DNA of 64,000 nt. Source: Rhyzopertha dominica. Its lineage: Eukaryota; Arthropoda; Insecta; Coleoptera; Bostrichidae. Within the stretch, counting starts at the first letter, position 1. Every line of letters begins with the position of its first letter. Position numbers and translations under genes: made by a program. Location of the stretch: the NCBI GenBank assembly GCA_025024175.1, contig QCXZ01000001.1, positions 40,604,942 to 40,668,941 of the forward strand. Reading direction: 5' to 3'. Shown here in pieces: positions 38,045 through 49,290 of this stretch. The notes below the pieces were generated by a model. The model was not told where the DNA came from. It worked only from the letters and a program-made list of their open reading frames with translations, and did no database searches.

Positions 38045-39180
38045 TTACTGTAGTTTTATTTATTTCTACTCGCAACCTATGCGTACTCCCACTCATACCA
38101 TTTATATACATACTAAGGCTGGGCGATAACTGATTTTAAATATCAATAACAAATACTTATCGATATATCGATGCGCTACAGTAACCAAACATGTGACGAC
38201 CAAAAACATTTAATATCTCCGCTGAATTTATCGAAAATGAGAATGATAGATTTGCGTTTTTCCCTTACACTAACATTAACACAGATGTCCCATGCAGACG
38301 TGCAAATTTTATAGTAAACTGACTAGTCTACTAAGTCTGTATTAAGATTGTAATAAGGCTGGAACGACTCATCTCAATGTAATTATATTTTCTTTGACCT
38401 GTGTGATTCCTTACTTTTTTATGTTCACTTTGAACCGTCGAACGTACTAAATTCTTTTTGCACTCGAAAGAGCAATAAGTATGGCATTTAAAACAGGGAA
38501 TTCCGCGTCAATTGTCTCTCTCCAGTTAAAATTAATTCCGTGAATGATCCGAATTAGGTCTGAAATTAATTTTCCCGCTTTCTCTGTATTTGCCTTCATG
38601 CACCGTTTCCTTTTGCCTGCCTTTCTTTGAAAAAGGGTAGATAAACAGAAGCTTTATTAATAAATAACGTATTAGCAAGCCTTGGTTCTAAGAGCAAGAG
38701 TGCTTGGGATATTTTTAGTATGGAAGAAAATTCGTAAGATATGATAGTTTTTTAGTAGTGGGATAGAAACATTGTTTTACTAAGAGTGTAAATAATTCAC
38801 CTGTAATTACACGAGTTACTCTAATATGCTCTTACCCAAATGCGTTATTAAAGTCGCTTTGAAATGAAGTGTAACATGAACTACTTGCTATTTAAAGTTT
38901 TTGAGTTGATAGTCACTGTGACGGCATCTAGGGTTTTAAAAAAGAAACAGTAGACGTAATTCATCTCTCAACGATCGGCAGCCGCATCTTATTTAGCCGA
39001 ACTTTCTAACTTAACACACCCAAAGGTTGTGATGCTGTAGGACACCTTATATAAAAATTTCAACTGTTTCCAGAAGTAATAAAAGAGGGGGAGAAAAAGA
39101 AGCATAAGTTTTATTCGTATTGTGATGGCAATCGGTTTTTGTTTGTTTGCTTCTAACGTACCCCGTTACTTAATGCTAAC
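38045..39180. other. no recognisable gene
   Basis: AT-rich. Short palindromic ATCGATATATCGAT near 38158. Nothing else. Confidence 0.4.
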
Positions 39181-39650
39181 ATTAGTCACTCTTCACTAGA
39201 GTTGGACATTCGATTCGATTCAAATCGTTCAATAAATCGCTAGATTTGGATCATTCAAATCGTTACTGAGCTCTTAGACCTGCTTAGACAGTGCAGGGTT
39301 TGTCCCGACATGGTACCAACAGTCGTTTACCTTGCTTAGGAGTGCAGCTTTAATATTCGTTACAAATCACAATTATTCAAAACATGTCCATTCTCGTAGA
39401 ACCCTGGTAAAAAAGTCTTACTATCCAACACTTCTCAAACGGCACAGGTCGGTTGTTCTTACGGTATGAATCACGAATTGAATGTGAAAGCAATCTCTCG
39501 TGACAGCATAGGTATAAATAATTATGCTCTCGTCAATTTGAACGACTTGATCATAATACCAAATCACGTGTCAGAGCATTTTGGTCTCCATGGTTTCCTA
39601 TGGGTGCCCCTCGGAAGCCATATTGGATGACGTAATCCTAAGAAGCTTAA
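39181..39650 (+). mobile_element. MITE family copy 3
   Basis: Starts ATTAGTCACTCTTCACTAGAG followed by GTTGGACATTCGATTC, matching copy 1 and the inverted right interior of copy 2. It ends GCCATATTGGATGACGTAATCC plus AAGCTTAAT, the inverse of copy 2's left end (ATTACGTCATCCAATATGGC). It is therefore in the opposite orientation to copy 2. No coding capacity. Confidence 0.65.
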
Positions 39651-42600
39651 TTCAAACCCGTAGGTACAGTCAGTGGCCTGCATTTCTTCATATAGTTATT
39701 ACCAGCAGTGGCGTGCCCCGATATGTTGGTTAGAGGGTCTCTGCTTTCACGTTGTTGTAAACATCTAACATGAAACTTAATAGATATATTTGTAAGGCGA
39801 ATAAATTTTTTCAAAAATTTTATGATTGTAGTAATTAAGGTAGTTTAAATTCCAGTTATAAACAAAAATAATCCCGAACTGCAAAAAATACTGAATCGCG
39901 TGTGCACTCCCATTTACAAAGCCACGAGCTGCCACTGTCTCCGATTCGAGTTCACTAACTTACCGGGAACGTTCTTTATACAATATATCTGGGTATTATG
40001 TAACCCTGTAAACCGCATTCTGAAGCAACCAACTACAAGGAATATGGCATGTAAATAAAACAAGGCCTATTTCAAAGATAATTGCCTAAAAATACAAGAA
40101 TTATATTTATTTCAAAGTGCACAATGAGTAGCTAATCGCAAGGCGTAGCTATGCGTGAACTTTGGACGAAAAATTATTGTTTCATACTTAATATACTATA
40201 CTGACAATTTTGTGGTATAAACTCGTACTAATGCATGGGTTCTTACCCTTTGTAAATTAAAAATCGACTAGTGCTAATAACTATTAACCATTAGTATTGG
40301 TAAATAGTTCATGAATCCTCGATAATGTCTTTTTAATCTCTAATTGCATGCTTACCTACACATAAATCGTGCAATGCATTTAATAAGTAAAAAGAGAGTT
40401 GGCAAGATTTTCATTCAGGCAAGTCACCTATCCGTACTCTAAATGATGTTAGCGCTCGTAAGCACGTAACGTACGCTAAAAAAGAAAGCTCAGTCATGTA
40501 TCAGGAAGGACAATATACGCACAGCAACAGAGAACTTTAGCACGCCAGTTTAGTACAAATTAGGACATTCGTTTGGTAACCATTTCCTGGGCACAGCAAC
40601 ACGCTTTCCATCGATTATTCTCCAGCAGCCGCGCACCGTTTAAACACGATGTTTTCCTTTAATGCTCCCCATTTATTTATTCTTTGCCATCCATTACAAT
40701 TGCCTTTTAACCTAATTGCTACAGTGAAAGGAAAACTGATAAACTTGAACACACTGTTAATGCAATTCAATCCAACACCGAAATGGCGGAGACATCTCCA
40801 AGATTAAGACATTAAACTCCGCTTGGGGCAATTAGTTCCTTGAGGGGGAAGATGCTCATAGAATTATCTATTGCATAACAAACACACAATTCAGCAGTTG
40901 ATTGTCTGTTAAAGCTTGACGCTGTTCGTGGATAAAAATTATCCGTATTCGGTTTGCGTGCACTATATCTTAGTTTAGATTCGCCTAATAACTGATGGAC
41001 AAGAAGTGAATGCAATGCAATACTGACTTAAAATATATTATTATACTTTATCTGTTATAGCATATGTGTATCGTTCACTATTCCCTAATTTGACGGTAAG
41101 TACCTACTCACAACAAAGTTTTAACTCGTTTATACTTACAATTTATTGATTTTGAGGTTAAATTTGCATTTTGTATTAATTTTATACCAAGTGCGTTTTA
41201 TTTTTTTAAGGGGTGCGGTGGAGAGCATTGCTAGTCGATACTTAATAGTTACGTTCAGTTCAGTAGTTCAGTTACCTACATATATTCAGAATTTAATTTG
41301 CTTTCTTGTGTCGTTATTGTGTTCTGTGAGAATAAGATTAAGAGCTCTGTGTCAGCCGTAGAAAGTAACCAATAGAACTTTATTGACTTATTATTTCTTA
41401 ATCCGTGATGGTTTATACTAATTAATGGCAATTCAAATTAACATTTTCGCGCGCTCGGACGATTAGCTGGTCGCGAAGAAAGCAGTCCACTTGATTCGTT
41501 CGCGTCATACAAACTTCGACTCAGTTTAAAAAAGATTTTTACCTTTTTGGAAACAACTATTGCCTGCAGGTGTAGGTGTACAGAAAGGGGCAGGTGCTCT
41601 TAATACGGGCCATCATGTTGTAAGTGGTTGTAAATGTTTAGCAAGCTAGTAAAGTAAATACTTGTATATCATAACACACAATAACCTACCATATGGTTTT
41701 AAACTGGTACTGATATTTTCATTTTTAGTCTGTGTCTGCAGACACCTGCTTTGACGAGCAGGCCAGATGAACTGCAGGGTAAAGTGAAAATTAAAAACGG
41801 GCAAATCAGCATATAGATGCATAAGGTACATGAAATGTACATGCACTCTGACGGTAGCAATTTTACATTTTAATTATGTATTTTCTAAAGAGAACAGCTT
41901 TGTTAAAAAAACGCCTTTATGGAATGTGCCTTTTTTGTAAAAACATTGAACCTACAACTTTGCATAGCATAGCCAACATGTGAACAACGAGTTATTATTT
42001 TACATGTCTGTGGGGATATTCTTCCTAACAACATTGACAATACTATATAAAAGATATTGTGCTTTAATTTTAAAAAATATAAATTACACCTCATATCTAA
42101 TTTGTTAATTTCTATAAACGTAGAAAAAAGGGATAATATGTAATTATTTGTTTTATGATTTTCAACAGTTTTGTACACCTTTGAGAGAATTTAATTGCAT
42201 GTTAGAGGAAATTGAGTGCGGAAGAGTTCTTGTAACAGTAGTCTTTACTTCATTATCAATATCTTTGTTGAATTAAGGTTGTTAGAAAAATAATAGGGCT
42301 TCAGTATCTTGCTGCGTTAACTTCTATGTAATTCCACTAGGCTTGATTCAATAGGAAAGTAATAATGCTTTTGTAATTTATCTTCAGAATAGTAGTTATA
42401 TTCCAACAAAATGCCTTACTGTTTTCTAACATTCTTTTTGTGTTTACTCAGCTGTTGCTCTAACTAACTTATCGCAATGCGTACAAGAAAGCGGAAAGTG
42501 CCTAGAGACAGCGACTAGTAATTTACTATTCTGCCGCTAGACTGCGTACCGCTTAGTTTGCATCGCCAAAAGGCTTTGGTACCGTTGTCTTTTGAAAAGT

Positions 42601-43441
42601 GTCTAGCACAAGTAAATCGTTCAGAATATAGATAACTTAAATACAATTTCTATACTGCTCTTTTAAAGTTTCAAATAAATATTGCACTTAATGAGTACTA
42701 AATTAGGTTTTGTTATTTTCGCTAACAATGCCCACCGTATGGAACCAATTGTGTCAGAGACAACATAACTCACAAATAACGTGTTCAGATATATACAAAA
42801 TTAACTTTCTTAAATATTTTAAATTCAAATGAACTTTGAAACAGCGCAATACGTGCACCTAGGCCCTTTCTGAAATCAGTGATTTAATTGACTTATAAGT
42901 ATATAACTTGTACTAACTATTGAATACTGTTGTTGATTAATTAAATTACATAATTGAATATAATAAATTATTTCCAACGTCTGCCAAATTTAAATCATCT
43001 GGGATTCCAAAATATGTCAAAGACAAGAAAAAGTAAAACAGTAAATGACTGTTGCAGGGAGAAATTAGAATGTAGTGATATAATTCGAGCACGAGCTATA
43101 GATTTAGCTAATGTTTGTTTATTTCCAAAACCTATAGTAGAGAACTGTTGTGTCAAAAATGAAAAACCTTGAAGAAAAATTCTAGTGAATAAATGTTTAT
43201 GCTGTTTGCCGCGTTGTATCGGTAAGTCCCAATATGGGATAGGAAAAATAAAATATATCTACCTAATAAATTGGTCAATTTTCTAATCTCCTATTTTAAA
43301 TATTCCTTTTTTATTCGATAAACCAAGAAGCAGAAGAAACGGAGGCTAGAAAACCTTTTTGCAGTATATGAAAACCTTAGTCACAAATAATAACCTAGCT
43401 TTCCGACCATTCTACTAATTGGGACTGATAACTTAGGGATA
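39651..43441. other. no recognisable gene
   Basis: AT-rich with a brief GC-richer patch around 41445-41520. Only short ORFs. Nothing recognisable. Confidence 0.4.
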
Positions 43442-43443
43442 TA

Positions 43444-44084
43444 CAGGGTTTGTATAAATGATTCATGCATCCAGACCGCCTATGGAAATTATCGATTAAA
43501 TCCATTTGCTGCCTCTCCGGGAAGTGAACACAACTATTGGTTTGACGTATACTTGTCATCTTTCGATTGTTGAATTATCTGGTTTATTTTAATATGAGAA
43601 TACGCGTAGGAGTGTGTATTTTCAAGATATTCTGTAGTGTTTTGTGGGATAATCAACTTCAAGCTTGCAGAAGTTCACATTTCGGAGCTGTGGGGTGATA
43701 CGGTTGTGGCTGCAGTAAGCCTGTTAAATAGTTGTACAATGATGGACTGAAAGATGTTTTTATCTTGCCGCAATGGTAAAATTTACAAACTAAGTGGTAG
43801 TAACACTCAGTCCACAGTGCAAGGGTGTAGACTGTAGGGGTTACCATAACCCTGCTATGGCAATAATTATTATTTGTTACCTTTGAAAGAAACAGAAAAA
43901 AAAATCTTTATATATCCAATAACTTCGTGACTGTAACTTGATCTGCAACCTTCAGTACTGTCGTGGCAATTGAAGTTCAGTGATCGCCGTGCATATTGTA
44001 GCTTGGCAGCATTACAAAAAGGCGGCACAAATAATTCAGAGATCAACGCCGCCCGCGTTGCATGAATCATTTATAGAAACCCTC
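43444..44084. mobile_element. small mariner-like TIR element, TA target site
   Basis: Left end CAGGGTTTGTATAAATGATTC and right end, inverted, GAGGGTTTCTATAAATGATTC, both continuing into CATGC. TA dinucleotides lie outside both ends (43442-43443 and 44085-44086). The TIR style is that of insect mariner elements, but at 641 bp without any transposase motif this is a non-autonomous derivative. Confidence 0.75.
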
Positions 44085-44086
44085 TA

Positions 44087-45042
44087 TACACAACCATGTT
44101 ACAGAGTGCAACTTAACTTACTGCTACCAAAAATTTTGCTGCGTTGAGTAAATTTCTACCTCTGCAGTTCGCAGCAGTTCATAAATCTTGCACCCGGCAC
44201 CATGCAGTTTCAAGTTTCCATCTCTTTAAGTTTTTGTCATCTCAAATTATGTTTAATGAAAATTTAATTCGACGCCTAAATTAATTTCTGTTGGCCAGAT
44301 CTGAAAGGATTTGATTGCCTATTACGTTTTATCGCTCCGAAGGCTGTAAAAAGTAATTATGTGCATTCAGAGCAAAGTAGATGAATTTGTCGCCTCGGCG
44401 TTTGCACACAGAATAAATGAAGGTGTCGTCAAACAGTTCGGTTCGTGTGAAAACATGAGTCGAACGCCTGGATAAATTGCTCGGAGTTTTCCTTTGGTAA
44501 TTAGGAAAGCTGTCTTACATAATTAAAATTAATGTGCAGATTACAGCAATTTGTTTCTGCGAGGGAAGCCGGCGGTTCGTCCCGCTCTGATAGCGAGAGA
44601 TTGGTTACCGCGTCAGTTTTATCTGCTAATATAAAAAATCGTGTGCGTCTCGACTGTGATCGACCTGTTTGTTTTATTTTTTTAACTAACCTGCTCCACT
44701 GATTGTTCTGGACTACCAAAACACTAACAATTTCAAAACAACATTATTATCGTCATCGCAAGTGTTTAGTAATAGATAATAACTTTTTTCGAAAACTGTC
44801 ATCAGAATCTGAAATGTTTGTTAAATTTTCAGTTGACAAAAGGAACCTTTTCTGTCATCTAGCTGAGAAATACTTTTGTGTTCTACAACGCCAAAGTATT
44901 TATCGGTCTAGAACAAAAAACAAATGTTTAAATAATTTACTATTCTTTCGAAACTTATTTATGATTTTATTAATATTCTTTTTACATAATATAACATTTA
45001 ATACAAAACAGTGATATTATATGAAAAAACAGTAACAAGAGA
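44087..45042. other. no recognisable gene
   Basis: AT-rich. An open frame of 103 codons at 44703-45014 (+) begins at an ATG but has low-complexity, Phe/Asn/Lys-rich composition expected of AT-rich random sequence, so it is not called as a gene. Confidence 0.4.
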
Positions 45043-46184
45043 TTACAATTTATTTTGCACTACATATAAATTGAAAGTACCGATATTGCAGCGAGGTAAA
45101 TTTATGCCAGATCTAGTGCTATCAGTTATCGTAGCTTTTAGTTCTGGGTGTTCAATGAGGCTGCTGCTATAATTGGTTAAGCTTGCTGCGCACGTTGTAT
45201 TATTGGTAAGTTCTGTAGGCTCTGCTGAAGATGGTAACAGTTTATTTGCGACTGAAATTTTATTTTGACTAGAATCTCCTATATAAGTGGCCACTACCGT
45301 ACTAAAACGCCACCCATGTATAATAGTGGTAATACCGGCGCCTGCGTCGGCTAACAGAGTGGCGGAAGAACGTTTGAAGCAGTGCCCTGTATAAGTTGCT
45401 GGATGAGGCAAATTGAGATACGGTGGTATTATTTTGGCACGTTGCTTATTTTGTTGACGTCAACCACTTTTTCTTTGACACACTTAACAAAAACATCTTC
45501 GACTTGTAGTAACTGCCGGACGTACAGCCCAGTATTTGCGGCATATCTTCATTCGGTCTGGACATGAAATCATAAAACATCTCGGAGCATGAGTTTTGGA
45601 TTCAGGAATTCTTATAATAATAATTGAATTTTTGTCTTGTACATCATGTGTCGTTATTTTTAGTAGCTCATCTCTTTTCAAACCTCTACAAACACCAATA
45701 ATTAAAATTACTTGAAAAGTTGCTCAGAATTAGATAAGTCGATAGATTTATGTACATTAATTTAAATTACATTTCCTAACAGACATCTACTATCAGGTGC
45801 CTCTTGTAAATATCTTTCAATTTACTCGTTCGTTAGAATTCTGGACTTTTTTTAACGGTATCCAACTGATTTGCTTTTTAAATATTGTATTAGTGTCGAA
45901 AATTTCCTGATATTTAGATTTTCTTTAGCATTCAGTGTACAACTTAGCATTGAATATACCATAATGTCGAAAGTTTAACTTTATTAATTGTATGTTCGAA
46001 ATATGCCAGTAATACCGCTTCGTACACTTTTGGAATTTTCTTTGAACTACACCGCGGTTTAAATTGGTTGTAGGCGATCTCGTACTGTCTCAACGATTTC
46101 TTTGGGGATTAATTGTGAAACAACACTTTGCGTCGCTTCCAATACTTAGAGTGGTAAATGCTCCCCTTCACTTTCCGAGCTCAT
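45043..46184 (-). pseudogene. Crypton-like tyrosine recombinase remnant
   Basis: Would be a tyrosine recombinase of the phage-integrase fold, which cuts and joins DNA through a Tyr nucleophile and mobilises Crypton elements. From an ATG at 46184 (MSSESEGEH) the minus strand gives QYEIAYNQFK, YEAVLLAYFEH (SAM-like N-terminal DNA-binding domain), SVGYR and KLKDIYKRHL in shifted frames. The catalytic domain follows: GLKRDELLKITTHDVQD (first catalytic Arg), IPESKTHAPRCF, ICRKYWAVRP, TYTGHCFKRSSATLLADAG (the H-x-x-R region), IHGW (second His) and VVATYIGDSS (Tyr). All catalytic residue types are in place, but several frameshifts and stops split the gene near 45420-45480, 45730 and upstream. The final 45043-45411 segment is one open frame of 122 codons, ending in a Thr/Ser-rich tail and NLYVVQNK. 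Confidence 0.8.
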
Positions 46185-46454
46185 TTTCAATTAAACACTC
46201 TTTCACACCCTTTAGAATATGAATAATTACAATCTATTATATTTCTGTAATTACTTTTTCTTACAAACAATTGTTAATTGTTTATTAGCTTGCTTTCGTT
46301 ATGACAGGCAACGCCATTACACCTAAAATTTTGTGTTGAGTTGAAGCTGTTTGTGTATTTTTATGCAGCATTATGTTGTAGTATGAAACAATAAAGTGGT
46401 AAGATTTGAGGTTGAAGTTACGTTTCGTGTATATCTAAGATTCTCTCTGCTAAG

Positions 46455-46480
46455 ATTATTATTATTATTATTATTATTAT
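46455..46480. repeat. (ATT)n microsatellite, ~26 bp
   Basis: Uninterrupted ATT trinucleotide run of about 8.7 units. Confidence 0.9.
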
Positions 46481-46574
46481 CAAGTTTGTTCACATCTCAG
46501 TGCTTCATGAGATAAAAATGGAGAAGCCCTGTGTTTCTCGTGTCGGACCAAAGTGGGAAGTGCTAAAGGTTGGA

Positions 46575-46680
46575 AGTTCGTGAACGAACTAACGAAGTGT
46601 ACTATTCATTTGCACCACACTGAACGATCTAGTTCGTCAGGATAAAATGAACTAGTTCGTTTTGAACGATGCACGAGACT
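46575..46680. repeat. GAACGA-rich palindromic block
   Basis: Contains GTTCGTGAACGAAC, GAACGATCTAGTTCG and GAACTAGTTCGTTTTGAACG: clustered small palindromes of the kind seen at MITE ends. A related sequence with GAACGATAAACGAAC followed by CCCATCTCTAG occurs at 48632-48688. These two could be ends of a degraded element that received the THAP-type insertion between them. Confidence 0.35.
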
Positions 46681-47577
46681 TGTATGAAACTGGACTGAAA
46701 CAGATGTGTAGTTCGGCTTAAATAACCGCGATCGATCTTATTGGAAAGACGAGCGACCGAATAGGTATCTTTTCGTGAACGGACATGCGAATTACGATGT
46801 GTGGTCGGGTGAACGATATAATATAAAGCTAGTTCGCAATGTAGAACGTACAATAGCGTGGCAGTCTCGCAGTCCCTGTTTTGCGGTTTGGCATTTTTAC
46901 TTAACATTTTGTTGCAAGCTACAATGCTTGAATAAAATAGTAATATACCAAATATGTAATTAGTATATTAATACCTAAATATTCTTGGTACTTTTGAAAT
47001 GGCTTTAAGCCATACTTTAGGAGACAAAATAAGCTACACCTTGCAAACGTTTATTTTTTTATAAAATAGGTAATTATCATTACTCCATACAAGTTAACAT
47101 TTACGAATGCATAATTATTGGTGCGCGGTTGATGGTTGATAAACATCAAAGTCCCGCTCGCTTGCACAGCGGTTATGTATTTGTCTTTATCAGCAATTAT
47201 TTTGATTGTAGTTGTATTATTATGTATTAGTGAAGTAATTGATTATTACTTTCGCTATACCTATTGTATTTTAAAAGCCATTAAATTAGTTACAAATTTA
47301 ATTATGTTTCATAATTCCAGTTTTATTAACAATTAAAGTACCTATTACACTTCATATCTCAAATACACACAACTACATGTGTAGCTATCATAGAACTAAA
47401 CGCTAATCAGTTGTTCTATGTTGCATGGCACATACCGCAAATATATATAGGGAGCGTGCACGTTGACTAGTAGCGCCACTGGTGGTGAAATAACGCAAGA
47501 TTGAGGTATACACAGAAGGACAACCACGAACTTCATCGGTTTACATTTGCTTTAATATTGTGTGAGAAGGGTGTAAA

Positions 47578-47711
47578 AAAGATACTGTTGTGGACTGTAA
47601 TAATACTGAGATTTCATGTGGCATCAGAAACATACGCTTTTATTGATTTCCTCGACCGGTTTGGGAAGCTGAAAGAAAACAACGTTGGATTAATGCTATC
47701 AATAGAAAAAA
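47578..47711 (+). pseudogene. THAP domain first-exon remnant
   Basis: The plus strand encodes KDTVVDCNNTEISCG, then IRFY, stop, FPRPVWEAERKQRW and INAINRKK, followed at once by GTAAAT, a plausible splice donor. In THAP domains a C-x2-4-C pair opens the fold and aromatic FYxFP and a conserved Trp follow. Here the second Cys, Phe-Tyr, Phe-Pro and Trp are present, the first Cys is lost, and a TGA interrupts. The C-terminal C-x2-H half would be in the next exon, which I do not find. The domain binds DNA, in this context probably the element's own ends. Confidence 0.65.
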
Positions 47712-48173
47712 GTAAATAGATACTGTGTTATGTGTTCTGTAGTATGTATATAGGTATACCTAGTACAAAACGACCTGACCCGCGCGAGATGGTTGCGCAA
47801 AATAACAAAATGTAGGGTGAGGCGTTCGTCTGTCGGCTACAGATTAAAAGAAAAACACTCACTTTCGCTTGGAATTTCTTAATAGCTTCCAACCCTGCGT
47901 CTAATACCCAAGCACGTGTAGCGTGATTAACGGGTTAACAGGATGTTTCAGGATGCTTTAGCGCTTGTTCGGTACTACCACAGAGGTACTACGCTACTAT
48001 GCGATAGTTGACGATCTTCGAAGCGAGGTCCGCCTGCAAGCATCTAGCGTATTAAATGGTGTTATACCAGCTTATTATAGATACCCACTCATATTTGCAG
48101 TTGCTTGAAAACAATGAATGCCATAAAATGAAGGTAGAAGACTAAATTTGTAATAGTTGTTATTAGTCACTAT

Positions 48174-48358
48174 ACTGAATAGCTTGTAAACAAGCTGGTT
48201 TTTGTTTGTGCTTTGTTTCATACTATTTATCGAATAATTCGACGATTAAGAAAGGTTTCTTGAAAATGCCTGTCCAGCCGAAACCATCGGCGAATTATTC
48301 GATAAATAGTGTGAACCAACTTACAAACAAAAACCAGCTTGTTTGCAAGCTATTCAGT
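48174..48358. repeat. foldback (hairpin) element, ~68-bp arms
   Basis: 48174-48242 and 48292-48358 are reverse complements with few mismatches (arm starts ACTGAATAGCTTG, inner end ATCGAATAATTCG). The loop is about 50 bp. Outer ends CTGAATAGC / GCTATTCAG. A further AACTATTCAG lies at 48400-48410. Nested in the THAP-type element; no coding capacity. Confidence 0.8.
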
Positions 48359-48922
48359 GTGATGATTTGACATACCTATTTCACAAACAGTGTACCTTCG
48401 AAACTATTCAGTTTATTATTAGTAGTAGTTACTTTAGTACCTCTGATGGTCTGGCGTTGTTATTTCGTTCATTTCGCCGTGTCACATTACATACGATTTA
48501 ATTTCTATTTATGCCCCACATTTATCTGTTCAATCCACTAGAGGGCTCTGAACGCGGGCGCGTGCACGCTCTCCATAGGTATTAACTGCAGGACTACAAG
48601 ATTGGGGCCTCTAGCGAATTCTAACTANCGTTGATTTTGAACGATAAACGAACTATTCANCAAAATGAATTAGAACGCCCATCTCTAGAAGTTGGTTCAC
48701 TTTAATTATTAAAGTGACTTTCAAAACTTTGTTTGAACACGTCGTAAACAAGACAATTTTGACAATGCCGATGATGGAGAAACTTAACCTTAAAAGTAAA
48801 TACGTAGGTATCCAAATTTATTTTCATCTCTGCTGCTTCATAGTACACTAGCCAATCAACGATATTTGGTACATACTAAAATCTGCAAGCTATAATAATT
48901 TTATAGTCTTAAAATCGTAAAT

Positions 48923-48955
48923 GTGGAGCTCGCGCGCAAATCCAGCTAAATCCCG
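48923..48955 (+). repeat. left TIR of the DUF7869-like element
   Basis: GTGGAGCTCGCGCGCAAATCC then AGCTAAATCCCG; the inverse of 51390-51420. Confidence 0.85.
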
Positions 48956-49290
48956 AAAATCAAAGTTGTGGAAAATCGTAAAACACATATTAGGATAAAT
49001 CAAATATGAGTATCGTTTTACTGTATTTTCCTTTGTAATTCTGCTGAACTTAAAGAACTATTCTGGCACATTTTCGCAAAAAAAGAATTTCTGTTATTTA
49101 TTTTAAAAAAGTTTTATCTTTGGATTTAACGGGTTTTGGTTCAAATATGGAAATAATTACCACATTTTGTATAAAATAAATTAATTTCTCCATCCTATAT
49201 TAACAAAAAAATCTAAATTTATATAAACGATAATGTAAACATAGATATTCCAAAACCATTTCAATCTCTGAACTTTAGTTCTAACAAAAA

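Larger units (their letters stand above)
47446..48578 (+). mobile_element. decayed THAP-type DNA transposon
   Basis: Left end TATAGGGAGCGTGCACG and inverted right end CGTGCACGCTCTCCATAG are short imperfect TIRs about 1.1 kb apart. Near the left end is a THAP-domain exon ending at a splice donor (47578-47711). The THAP plus short-TIR arrangement is that of P-like elements, but no catalytic region remains. A foldback element (48174-48358) sits inside. Target duplication not identified. Confidence 0.5.

Noticed and set aside
42954..43172. 72-codon ORF with several Cys (YFQRLPNLNH, NDCCREKLECSD)
   Set aside because: Cys spacing fits no zinc-finger family I know and there is no supporting context; probably chance.
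44703..45014. 103-codon plus-strand ORF
   Set aside because: Low-complexity composition expected in AT-rich DNA; no motif, no splice sites, no codon pattern distinct from its surroundings.
46575..48688. One large MITE-like element enclosing the THAP-type insertion, based on GAACGA-rich blocks at both sides
   Set aside because: Orientation of the two blocks is ambiguous and their similarity is limited to short motifs, so I list only the left block as a low-confidence repeat.
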